Shown: one piece after another, positions 23,061-33,785 of the stretch
Position numbering within the stretch: position 1 is the first letter of the stretch
Layout: the number at the start of each line of letters is the position of its first letter
Source: Scilla litardierei
Lineage: Eukaryota; Streptophyta; Magnoliopsida; Asparagales; Asparagaceae
Assembly: GCA_030789695.1 (NCBI GenBank)
Contig: CM061132.1
Span: 32,016,418-32,080,417, forward strand
Direction: 5' to 3'
DNA: 64,000 nt
Made by a program: the position numbers and the translations under genes
The notes under the pieces: generated by a model
Told to the model about the DNA's origin: nothing
Databases searched by the model: none
What the model saw: the letters and a program-made list of their open reading frames with translations, nothing else

Positions 23061-24517
23061 CTAGTTGCACAAAAATTTATCCGGTAGTAGGTGTACTGTA
23101 TTCTGAATGTGAAGGATCTTCAGGATCTCATCTTCACAAAGATTAGTAAGCGGATCATAAAGGGACAAAGACTTCTTGTCCCAAGAGATGGTCTCAAAAG
23201 CATCAGGCTTTTTAGACTGTGTGCCCAGTTTTGGAAATGATTTCTCATTGAATTCACAGTCATCGAGACATGCCTTAAATGCATCCCATGTGAGAGGTTC
23301 TAGGTATCTAATAATAGAGGACGAATCAAACCCAATATAGATACCTAGACGACGCTGGGGACCCATTTTGGTCCTCTGAGGTGGTGCTATTGGGAATGGG
23401 AGATATCTGGTGGTGCGCCATATGCTAGCTGCATCGGGGATAATGTATGGCCACCAGAGGGCCTTATCCTAATGAGCGATGCGGCATGCAGTATTGCATG
23501 CTCCCAAACATCCACAGGTAACTGGGATTGCATGAGCAATGGACATGCAATCCATTGGAGTCTCTTTATAAGAGACTCTGCTAATCCATTCTGGGTGTGA
23601 ACATGAGCTACAGGATGTTCAACTTCGATACCCGTTGCCCGGTAATAGTCATCGAAGACTTGTGAAGTGAATTCGTCCGCATTATAAAGACGTAGTTTCT
23701 TGATATGGTTATCGAGGTAATGAGCCTGCAATCTAATTATTTGTACCAATAGCTTAGGGAAGGCTAGGTTGTGGGTGGACAACAGGCACACATAAGACCA
23801 TTTTGTGGATGCATCAATCAGTACCATGAAGTACCGAAATGGTCCACTTGCAGGGTGAATAGGCCCGCAAATGTCGCCATGAATTCTCTCTAGGAAGCCA
23901 GGAAACTCCAATCCCACTTTTAGGAGGGAGGGTCTCGTAATTAGTTTTTCCTGAAAACAAGGGGGACAAGGAAATTCACCCTTTTGAAAAATCCTCTGGT
24001 TCTTCAAATTATGTCCACGTGATTCAGAGATGATGCGACGCATCATAGCTGATCCAGGGTGACCAAGTCTTTTGTGCCAGAGTTGAAACTTTGGAAATGA
24101 AAGGCACTTCTTGTGCTCAGTCATATTGGCTTCTATTGGTTGAATATACGTGTGGTAGAGACCCGACGGGAGTCCTTTAAATCGTTCGTAGATGGTCTTC
24201 TGGCTATCTTCTTTACGAGTCACATACATATATTCAATGTTTTCTTCATCTCTAGTTTCTAAGTGATATCCGTTTAAACGAATATCTTTGAAACTTATGA
24301 GATTTCTATTGGATTTTGGAGAGAATAGCGCATTTTGTATTTTGAGTCTTGTGTTATTTGGGAGCAATATGATTACTTCCCCAGATCCTTCGATTATGTT
24401 GGACAGTCCCGAAATTGTGATAACAGGATCGTCATATTTGTTTAAGCTATAAAAATAGCATGGATCACGAAGGATAGTGTGCATTGAGGCACTGTCCACT
24501 AGGCACTCATACTTCAT
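23061..24517 (-). pseudogene. Copia A pol: protease and integrase
   Basis: A 376-codon minus-strand frame starts with a protease motif 'VDSASMHTIL', where most relatives have D-S-G/A-T-T. It continues with the GAG-pre-integrase block ('LWHKRLGHPGSAMMRRI', 'CPPC') and the integrase core ('HGDICGPI'). In the second catalytic block the sequence is 'RLYNADEF' where the family has an Asp before the Asn, so this catalytic Asp is replaced by Tyr. A frameshift near 23380 moves the C-terminal part ('LGIYIGFDSSSIIRYLEPLTWD') to another frame. The enzyme cannot be active. Confidence 0.85.
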
Positions 24518-24642
24518 CTATATAAGCAAAAGGAAAGTTTATTTAAGTAAATGAAAAAACAGCCATTCAACTAGAAAAACTTTCAAAGCAAACTACCGAT
24601 GAAGCTACATAGATTTTAAATGCATAGATATAAAGATAGGGC

Positions 24643-25659
24643 TCAATCAAGAAGATAGTCATTCTCGAAGTCTTTTACAGTGAACTTGTTTGGCAGTTGA
24701 AAAGCCGCAAAGTTTGTTTCAGGCAGAGGCTTCTGGCTCGCCTGATACAGATCCTGGAGGTGGCGAGGAGTGCGGCAGTTTCTGGGCCAATGTCCAGTCA
24801 TGCCACATCTATGGAATTTATCCTCCCAGTTCTTTTTATGAATTGACACTGGACCAGTGTTCTTACGCTTCCATGTGTAGTTTTTCTTTCTCTGGTTGTT
24901 GTTGTTCTGGGGTGGTACTCTTGCTGGCTTCATTGCAGCTTTCCCTTTGTTCTTTCTAGCCTTCTTCTTGTTTTTCCACTTCTGGGGAGAAACATGGTGG
25001 GCTTCAGGGAGAGGTACAGCACCAGCAGGGCGCAGATTATGAGTGGCCAGTAGTAAGTCTCTATTCTGCTCTACCCTAACAAGGCAAGATATCAAATCAG
25101 AGAACTTCGTGAAGTTGCATTCACGAACCTGTTGCATGAGGATGGCATCTTTCTCTTGGAACGAGGTAAATGTCTTTTCCAACATGCGGTGTTTCGAGAC
25201 TTCTTCACCACACAACTTCAGGTGTGAGGTGATATTATGAAGTGATGTGTTGTACTCAGCAACGGACTTATAGTCCTGAAGACGGAGGTTTTCCCACTCA
25301 TAACTGGCACGTGGCAGTATGACATCTATCTGATGCCTATAACGTGCCTCAAGTGATGTCCATAACTCAAGAGGGTCTTCTACCGTTAAGTATTCGGCCT
25401 TTAAGGTCCGATCTATGTGTCTCCTGATATAGATAATGGCTTTAGCCTTATCCATATCGGAGACTACGGTAGGAGAACTGCTAGACGGTTGTACCGCTTC
25501 TGGGGCATTCCTAGCAGTTGTAACGGCCACTGCGGGGGCCAAAATTGAGTGAAGGAGGGCCATAGAATGCAGGTGGAACTTCAGGTCCACTCACCAGCTA
25601 AGATAGTTCTTTCCTATTGCGTCAAGAACCTCGAAATCGACGCTAGCCAATTTTTCCAT
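24643..25659 (-). pseudogene. Copia A gag
   Basis: The start is an ATG at 25659, giving 'MEKLASVDFEVLDAIGKNYLSW'. An in-frame TGA (25591-25593) interrupts it, and an open frame of 315 codons then runs to 24643. It contains the UBN2-type capsid region ('DKAKAIIYIRRHID', 'YKSVAEYNTSLHNI') and a basic tract ('KWKNKKKARKNKGK'). The zinc knuckle 'FHRCGMTGHWPRNC' has lost its first Cys. A non-coding gap of about 125 nt separates it from the protease frame. Confidence 0.8.
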
Positions 25660-27705
25660 TTATATCTATGCAATTAAATAAGCATGAATTAATAATAAGT
25701 GATTTAAAATCATGCTTAATGTAAAGAAATAAATAAGAAAAACTGCGGGGATCGGCCAGATACCCAAAACATACAATGTCCAAAGTTCGTATTACAGTCC
25801 ATAAAGCAGAATAAAGAAAAACTTCTTTGGGGTCCTAGAATTATGCAAGTTTCGCCTCCGTCTGCATAGGTAGGAACACCGGTCTTTGGCATTTATACAT
25901 AAAAACCTCACTACAATGTCTCTCAGAAAAGAAAGTTACAAAGATAAGGAATTTAATAATAGGAAATCAAAACTGGCCGATACCAAACAACACATTTTGT
26001 CTTATTTAAACATCCACGCAGTTTATAAATGCTACAGGCAATATAAAAATCAAATGACACAATTACGCAGGCAAAAGATATACTTTCGACATATATATCA
26101 ATAAAAATTACGTTTTAAAAATTACTTGGACCACGGGGAAACGTCATTACCCGTTAGGTTAGGTAACTAACGACAGAGCGGTCTCAGGGTCTTTGTAATT
26201 TTTAAATCGTGAAGGATCAAAAATAAATCCAATTTTTATAAAGTTTGCATGTTTGTAGAATATGGCATAATATAGAGCAAATGGTTTAAAACAACTAAAA
26301 AGTTGTCAAAATTAATATATGAATTTTCCTAATTAATTATTATTATTATTATTATTATTATTTTAAAGAATTTTCCAGAATTTTTCTAGATTTTTCTGTT
26401 AATTTTAAGGAATTTTTAGTGAAAAACTGATTTAAAATAAGTTTTTAATTAATTTTAAAGCCTATTGGGATTATGTTTGTGCGTCAGGCCCAAACAGCCA
26501 AAATACTAAAATTTATTTAATTTTGGTCTGCATGCCCTGGGCTTTAAACAATTATATTATTTATTTTTATCTTATATCTTATATTATATTAAGGGGATAA
26601 AACACCCTTAAACATACCCTAACCCTAATTTAAGGGTGAGGGTTATGGGTAAGTAGGTGAACAGTTACTCTCTCCATTTTCAGATCTCAGCATAAGGGGA
26701 TAGTCGGAAACAGTGGCTACCCCTCCCCCCAGTTAAACTTCGTGGGTCGCCGGAAAACCCCCAGAAGGGCCCCCGAAGTGTTGAGTCGCCGAAAAAACCA
26801 CCCCAAAGCGGGGGGGTTGTGCAGAAAGAGCCCCCGACTGGGGGGGCAGTCGACAGAGGAGCCCCCCTCTCCCCGCCGGGGGCGTTTGGCGACAGATGAC
26901 CCCCCGGTCAAGGGGTGGCGGTCGCGCAGAAATAGCCCCCCCCCCCCCCCCCCCCCCCGACTGGGGGGGGCGTTCGACGACGGAGGATCCCCCCGTCGGG
27001 GGGGGAGGTCGGCGACAGAGGAGCCCTCCCCCATCGGGGGAGGGGGCGTTCTGCGATGGAGGAGCCCCCCCATCGGGGGGAGGGGGGCGTTCGACGACGG
27101 AGGAGCCCCCCGTTGGGGGGTCGGCGACAGAGGAGCCTCACCCCCCGTCGGGGGGGTGTTAGGCGACGGAGGAGCCCCCTGTCGGGGGGGTTGGGAGCCC
27201 CCCCCCCGGTCGGGCAGGGGGCGGTCGGCGACAGAGGAGCACCCCGGTCGTGGGGGTGTTCGGCGACGGAGGAGCCCCCAGTCGGGGGGGCGGTTGGGAG
27301 CCCCCGTCGGGTGGGGGGCGGTTGGCGACAGAGGAGCCCCCCCCCCGGCTGGGGGGAGATGAAAATGTTTTTTTTGTTATATACTGATAATAATGACAAA
27401 ATGCCAAAAACTAAGATTTGTTTTTCACCCACATTGACTAGGTGTATGTTCTAAATTTTGAGCAAAAATGTATATAATATTTTCATATTATGTATCTACG
27501 GGATAAGAAATTATACCTTTAAATCGTTGATCTAGAGAAGAGCAATTGTAATCCGTAGATAAAATAATCTCCGCTCCGCAAATCGACGTCACAAGAGCTT
27601 TGCCGCAACGGTTCGCTGCAACAAAAGATTCCTAAGCGTGGTGAGGGTGATTTGAGAGGATGATTAGGAGAAGCTCAAGAAGTATATCTAAAAGTGCTGA
27701 TAATG
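25660..27705 (-). other. Unusually long Copia A leader region
   Basis: Two kilobases lie between the 5' LTR and gag, where a Copia element usually has a short leader. It holds an ATT microsatellite (26335-26361), an AT-rich part with a 'ccctaaccctaa' telomere-like box near 26617, and the G-run minisatellite at 26737-27355. No gene is supported. The LTR inner edge is followed by 'attatcagcac', which may be a diverged primer binding site. Confidence 0.55.
26737..27355 (-). repeat. G-run minisatellite (C-rich on the plus strand)
   Basis: Loose tandem units of roughly 30-40 bp combine 'ggcgacagaggagccccc' with runs of G or C. One uninterrupted run is 23 C at 26936-26958. Long open frames on both strands here are products of the repeat composition. 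The minus strand, which is the sense strand of Copia A, carries many runs of four or more G. Confidence 0.85.
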
Positions 27706-27878
27706 TGTTAGATAATCAGAAAATGAGTAACCATGGCACAAAGCCATGGTTCTCTATTTATTCATAATCGTAGAAGCCCAAAGGACATGGGATACCAAAG
27801 GTCCCCAGTAGTAGGCTTGATGGGGAGTAATGGGGGATAAAGATGATGGGAGGCCAAAGGCCTCCCTCATTCATAACA
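27706..27878 (-). repeat. 5' LTR of Copia A (173 bp)
   Basis: It reads TGTTATGAATGAGGG...TCTGATTATCTAACA on the minus strand, with TG...CA ends. It matches the left LTR and is followed on the outer side by the duplication 'cattc' (27879-27883). Confidence 0.9.
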
Positions 27879-27883
27879 CATTC

Positions 27884-29400
27884 TTAATTTTTACCTAAAA
27901 GTGGCTTACCATTTTTTGACATTACTTAACACACTTAATGTTTACTTTTGATCACTTAAAACCTCTGCCCGGTCAATCTTTTCTTTAAATAACCAAAACG
28001 CCAATCATTCCTTCTTCTCCTTTCTTCTCTTTGCTACCATTGCAGTTGCTTCTTCTTCTTCTTCTTCTCCTTTCCTCTCCTTGTCCTGTTCCGGTTCCTA
28101 TTGCTTCCCCTCCTTTCTTGCTGTTCTTGTTGCTGTTTCTTCTTCTTATTCTTGATGTTGCTTTCTTGTTCCTCCTCCTTTTGTTCTTCCTCTATTGATA
28201 TTATTACATCTATTGTTGCTATTGTTGGTATTCTGCTTCTTCTGCTTAGTCTTTCTTTCTATTGTTGTTGTTATTGCTTCTCTCTTTTCGTCTACCTCAT
28301 CATTCTCCTTCTTCAATGCCAAAAGAAAGAAAGAAAACACAATCCAAGCATTTAAAAAGAAGAAACAATAGTCATCTCCTACAAAAACCGACATCCACTA
28401 CAAAATAAAAGAAGAAATAATATCATGGTAGTAAGAGAGACCATTTTGGTCATCTAAAAAATTGAAGACTCATGGATGTAAAAAGGTTAAAAATGCTTAA
28501 GTTTGTCTTAATAAAAGTGAAACGTAGGTGAAGACAGAATAATGTCAAACAAAAAGTTCTTAAATTGAATCTATTAACCTCTTTTTTATATTAAAAAGGT
28601 CCTACTTATAGAATTTTTTTTTATTCAAGAAAACTATCCACAATTACATGAATAAGCCTAAAAAATATAAAAGGAACTCAAGACCGAGTTCTAAGTCAAA
28701 AGATATAGTCAAGTTCACAAGGACATCACCATTTCGCATGGAAGGATGGTTCCTATCAAGTACACTTGATGGTTGCACACAAATAAAGACCAGAGTATTT
28801 TGCATAATGATATCATTATCATATATAATTATTCATCATGGGTCATGTGCATTAGCCAATATCTATGGCATTCAAAGTTGTAAAGTCTGAATTTTTGAAG
28901 GACTTGCCATCATCAAGTTTCAACTCCATGTGCTTTAAGAATAAGGTAGATTTTTGCCAAGCCAATGTTTCAACTTTCAAGAATCAAAGGACATCACACC
29001 CAAGATAAATTTTTCTCAACTAATATCAAGGATTAATTCAAAGTTCTATAGTTGAAAAATATATTGTGACAGTAGCCATTTTTTTCAGTCTAAAAAGGCA
29101 GCCATTTTTTTTTTCAAGATTGAACTTCGCAGGATGTTGACAGGAGAATTGAGCAGGCAAGCAAGAAATGGCAGTCATGTCCTAAAACTATTACCTGTTC
29201 AATGCTCATGCAAATAAAAATTTCCATTCAAGGTCACCAACTCTCTTGAATCTCTGAAGAATATGAAATTGCCAGAAATGATCAGTTCACAATTCCTCTT
29301 TGACTAACGTATTAATTAACATTAAATCCATAGCTTTGATGAATTACATGCAACGACATTTCTGATTCTAAGTTCAAAAAGAAATTTAGTTCTTAATATT
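27884..29400. other. No gene seen; TTC-rich microsatellite tract
   Basis: A pyrimidine-rich tract with TTC and CTT repeats occupies about 28010-28330. Frames across it are low-complexity. The rest is AT-rich and without recognisable features. The right-hand part may belong to the Copia C LTR, whose lower border I cannot fix. Confidence 0.4.
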
Positions 29401-29953
29401 ACATCAAGGCTTTTTTTAAAAAAATTATGTGTACATTTGAAATCAACAAATTGCTTAAAGAACTTTATGAATTCATCAAATATCCTTGTCTAGAGATTGT
29501 TTGGAAAGAATGAATGCTGAACATTACAAGAATCCATGAAGAAGAAGAAGAAATCCGGTTATAGATTTTCTTGTTGATCATACCAATGGAGAGAGGGAGA
29601 TGTGAAGCCATGTCTTATCTCTTTTTGTCTTACGCACTTTTCTAAATGAGACATCATCAAAAATAATGTACGTCAACAAGGGACCGCACCCCCTTATTTA
29701 TAGAAATGTGTTTTTACTAATTATCTCATAATAAATTAGTAATTACCCCAGGATTTCCACACATTTGCAAATAAATCCCCACACTTATTATTAATTGAAT
29801 AGGACCAGAAAACTTTATTAGATCATTACAATTGGGTCATTAATATATAATTAGTGATATATATGTGACAATTAATGCAATATGTATGAGTCCACACATC
29901 CAAATGTATATACGAGTATATATACATATGGTATGAAGTTCATAATTTCAACA
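29400..29953 (-). repeat. 3' LTR of Copia C (lower border approximate)
   Basis: On the minus strand, a polypurine tract 'aagtgggagat' is followed by TGTTGAAATTATG starting at 29953. A TATA box CTATAAATAAGG lies at 29692-29703. The LTR continues through the leader-like 'cttcttcttcttcatgg' segment. Without a partner LTR in the window, the lower end is only an estimate. Confidence 0.6.
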
Positions 29954-30388
29954 ATCTCCCACTTAGACTACATAGCCATGTGCACAAATAGCTCGTTCTA
30001 AATATCACACATAAATTACCCTGTAAAAACTGAATGTGTATACACAATTGAATTTAAGTCATTTAAAACATCTCGTTCATTAGTCTTACCGATACATGAA
30101 CCAAGGTTGCAGTCGATGCTAAATTTCCTGCAACTAAACACACATTGATCACACGTATCAATTCAACTAAATGACATAGATAGTGTGGATGTGTGGCATG
30201 GAAATTACATGCTAAATGATCTATGCATGCCTATTTCCAACTGGTCCACCTGAAAATAAACTTATGAGATCGAAGTTCAGAGTATAATAGTAACTGAATG
30301 AACTGAATATTATATTAATGGACAAATAATGTCATGACATTACAACAAGAATTAAGCTGGAGAGACAACATAGATAAACTCTCACTAT

Positions 30389-30591
30389 TCAAATGGCATC
30401 TAAATTGATAATGCCCAAATGAGTCACATGCTCATAAAAGGCCGTGGGCGTTAATGCCTTAGTGAGCAAATCTGCAACCATATAGGTTGTCCCTATATGC
30501 TCAATACTTATTAAACCACTCTGAACTCTTTCCTTCACAACTAGGAATTTAATGACTATATGCCTAGATTTAGACGAGCTCCTGTTGTTAT
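30389..30591 (-). pseudogene. Copia C RNase H, C-terminal end
   Basis: The minus-strand frame reads 'NNNNRSSSKSRHIVIKF', then 'VKERVQ', 'SIEHIGTTYMVADLLTKAL' and 'HVTHLGII', the usual end of a Copia polyprotein. The frame is cut at 30591 by the LTR end of Copia D. The 3' tail resembles that of the Copia fragment at 480-1238. Confidence 0.8.
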
Positions 30592-31414
30592 TGTTGTGTG
30601 CTACCAGCAAGTAGCACACCTAACACAGCAGAATACACAGTATCGCCGAAGAACCCTGGAACAAAGATGGACAGATAAACAAACAGAGCACAAAGAGAAT
30701 TGCTTTTAGGCCGTAGACCGACCAAGGGAGAACACCGATGAGCTTTATTACGAAAGAAAAGAACAATACAGATTCTCTCTTCGTCCAACGAAGAATAACC
30801 ACACAAGATCTCTTCAAAAGCTCACAATACAATATCTGAAAGTTGGCTCTCACAAATTGCGGCTCAAAACCCTCAATAATGTTCCACCCGAAACCTTAAC
30901 CTAAAACCCCCTATTTATGACTCTAGGTTACAATAGGTGTCATCATTGGTTAGGATCTCATTAGGATACAGATCCCGACAATTACGACATCCAACCCAAT
31001 CACAGATGTACGCAATCAATGCGACGCACACTAGTGGGCCTCTGCCGCTTCCTAGTGTACTGCATCCCAATGGGCTGCCTTCGACCGAGCGAGCTTCTTC
31101 TATATCGAACGAACGAAATGCTGAGACACGCGTACGAGCAATCTCCATCGAGCCTCCATACGACCGTTCGATCGAACATAGACTCTAATCGTGTTACGAC
31201 CGAATGATACATTGTTGAACGATTAACCCTCAGACTCGAACTAACGACTGAACGACCAACTGCACTGTAAAAGCCAAATGCCCCGCATCCTCGTATCTGA
31301 CTTGTGCAGAGTCAAATAGGTCGAATCCAAGCATAGTCGAGTTATCTCTGCATAAGATAACTTGTCTGCAATATGACTGCTTCTTCTGTACCTAATCGAG
31401 CCAACTTCTCCACA
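30592..31414 (-). repeat. 3' LTR of Copia D (about 823 bp)
   Basis: The minus-strand polypurine tract 'aaggtggagatt' leads into TGTGGAGAAGTTGG at 31414. The other end is 'gtagcacacaaca' near 30592, abutting the Copia C frame. A TATA-like CATAAATAGGGG lies near 30907-30919. Confidence 0.75.
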
Positions 31415-31654
31415 AATCTCCACCTTGGCGAGATTCGAGCCTTCGTCCAACAGACGACCCTGACTAACCTTGGTCGAGCATCTAATGGTGTTCCCCCTTA
31501 ATTTGCTCTGAAGACCCAAATGCCCCGAAGGACCAACTGCTCTACCGAGCTACGACTGTCCCCTCCTGGTACTGGCTTGACTCTTTTGAGTCACAATGCC
31601 CCTAAGGGCTACGACTGGCTCCACCGAGCCCAATGCCCCGTATTGGGGTAGACG

Positions 31655-33780
31655 TCAACTTCTTTGAGGAACCACATTAAGCAAGTCCAAATAGTGTTTG
31701 AACTTGACTTCTAATACAACCTTCATCACCATGTCCGTTGGGTTGTCATTTGTTCCGATCTTCAGCATGTTGATGTCGTCGTCTTCTTCTCCCACATAGT
31801 CCCTAACAAAGTGGAATCGAACATCGATATGCTTGGTACGAGCATGGAAGATCTGATTCTCAGCCAAGTCCACTCCACTCTTGCTATCACAATGGACATC
31901 GTACCACTCTTGGAGACTCCCAGATCATCCATCAAGCCCATCGACCATATCATCTCCTTCACCGCTTCAGTCAGTGCCATATACTCTGCCTCCGTAGTGG
32001 ACAAGGCCATCATAGACTGAAGGATACTCTGCCAACATATTGGAGCGCCTGACATGGTGAAGACGTAGCATGTCATCGATCGCCTCCCATCTAAGTTGCC
32101 TGCATAGTCAAAATCGACATACCCGATAGTGTGCGGACCATGAAAACTTTGGTTATATGTCAGTCCGATGTCGAATGTGCCATTAATGTAGCACATGATC
32201 CACTGTACTGCTCGCCAGTGCTCTCTCCCTGGGTTGTGCATGTATCTACTCACCATGCTGACTGCATGTGATAGATCAGGTCGAGTACATACCATCGCAT
32301 ACATCAAGGCCTCTACTGCATTAGCATACGGTACTCTCGTCATAAGCTTCTTCTTTTCTTCGTTCATTGGACACTGCTTGGCACTGAGCTTGAAGTGAGG
32401 TGCAAGCAGAGTAACTATAGACTTCATCTTCTCACAGTCAAATCTCTGTATGACAGACTTCAAATAGCGACTCTGTGAAAGATGAACTGTACCTCCACTT
32501 CGATCTCTTGTGATTTCCATCCCAAGAATCCTCCGTGCCTCACCCAGATCCTTCATCTCAAATGTAGAATTCAACTGAGAATTCAATATCTAAATATCCT
32601 CTTTATTCGATGAAGCTATGAGCATATCATCGACATAAAGCTGAAGATAGCTGAAGGACCCATCATCCAACATCCGGTAGAATACTCAATGATCTTATGG
32701 GATGCGAACATACACTTGATAATCCATCATAAAGCATTTGAAATGCTTATACCACTGCCATGGTGATTGCTTCAACCCGTGGATTGACTTCTTCAGTCGA
32801 CATGCACGACCATCACCACTCCTAGAGCCATCAGGTGAGCCATATAGATCTCCTCTTCGATCTCTCTATGCAAGAATGCTGTCTTGACATCTAGCTGCAC
32901 CAGTTCAAGGTCGAACTGAGCAACCAATGCCAACAGGATCCGAATCGAGCAATGCTTCACCACAGGAGAGAAAACTTCATTGTGGGTTGTGCATGTATCT
33001 ACTCACCATGCTAACTGCATGTGATAGATCAGGTCGAGTACATACCATCGCGTACATCAAGGCCTCTATCACATTAGCATACGGTACTCTCGTCATGAGC
33101 TTCTTCTTTTCTTCGTTCATCGGACACTGCTTGGCACTGAGCTTGAAGTGAGGTACAAGCGAGGTAACTACGGACTTCATCTTCTCACAGATAAATCTCG
33201 GTATGACAGACTTCAAATAGAGACTCTGTGAAATATGAACTGTACCTCCACTTCGATATCTTGTGATTTTCATCCCAAGAATCCTCTGTGCCTCACACAG
33301 ATCCTTCATCTCAAATGTAGAATTCATCTGAGACTTCAATCTCTGAATATCCTCTTTATTCGATGAAGCTATGGGCATATCACCACATAAAGCAGAAGAT
33401 AGATGAAGGACCCATCATCCAACATCCGATAGAACACGCAATGATCTTAGGGGCTACGAAAATACACTTGATAATCCATCATAAAGCGTTCGAAACGCTT
33501 ATACCACTGCCATGGTGATTGTTTCAACCCGTAGATTGACTTCTTCAGTCGACATGCATGACCATCACCACTCCCATAGCCATCAGGTGAGCCATATAGA
33601 TCTCCTCTTCGAGCTCTCCGTGCAAGAATGTCGTCTTGACATCTAGCTGCACCAGTTCAAGGTTGAACTGAGCAACCAATGCCAACAAGATCCGAATCGA
33701 GCAATGCTTTACCACAGGAGAGAAAACTTCATTGTAATCGATGCATTCTCTCTGTGCAAAGCCCTTCGGTACGAGGCAAG
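31655..33780 (-). pseudogene. Copia D pol: RT (duplicated) and RNase H
   Basis: The frame 32586-31762 covers the RT connection and RNase H ('MKDLGEARRILGMEI', 'RPDLSHAVSMVSRYM', 'DYAGNLDGRRS', 'STTEAEYMAL'). A frameshift near 31870 leads to the tail ending at 31655. A tandem copy of part of the RT lies at 32979-33733. The part nearest 33780 reads 'LVPKGFAQR' and 'VQLDVKTTFLHGELEEEIYM', the palm region. It is inactive because of the duplication and frameshifts. Confidence 0.85.
32229..33733 (-). repeat. Tandem duplication of about 753 bp inside the RT region
   Basis: 32229-32978 is repeated as 32979-33733, including 'gtgcatgtatctactcacca' at 32236 and 32989. The junction joins 'cttcattgt' to 'gggttgtgcatg'. 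The copies differ by scattered substitutions, so the event is not recent. Confidence 0.85.
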
Positions 33781-33785
33781 CTTTG

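Larger units (their letters stand above)
7167..27878 (-). mobile_element. Copia element A (short LTRs), split by a nested chromovirus
   Basis: Both ends are defined. 'cattc' is duplicated at 7162-7166 and 27879-27883. The LTRs at 7167-7340 and 27706-27878 share long identical stretches. Between them, in minus-strand order, lie a leader, gag, protease, integrase, reverse transcriptase and RNase H, the normal Copia order. The RNase H is split at 'gatag' by the 13.5-kb Tekay composite (8047-21550); without it the element is about 7.2 kb. All coding parts are broken by stops or frameshifts and the integrase has lost a catalytic residue, so it cannot move by itself. Confidence 0.9.

Noticed and set aside
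26610..26630. Telomere-like 'ccctaaccctaa'
   Set aside because: Only about two units. This is a common promoter or leader box in plants and no evidence of an internal telomere array.
26742..27454. Long frames on both strands (up to 206 codons) rich in Gly, Pro and Arg
   Set aside because: They arise from the C/G-run minisatellite. All frames in all orientations are open there, and no domain or start context supports a gene.
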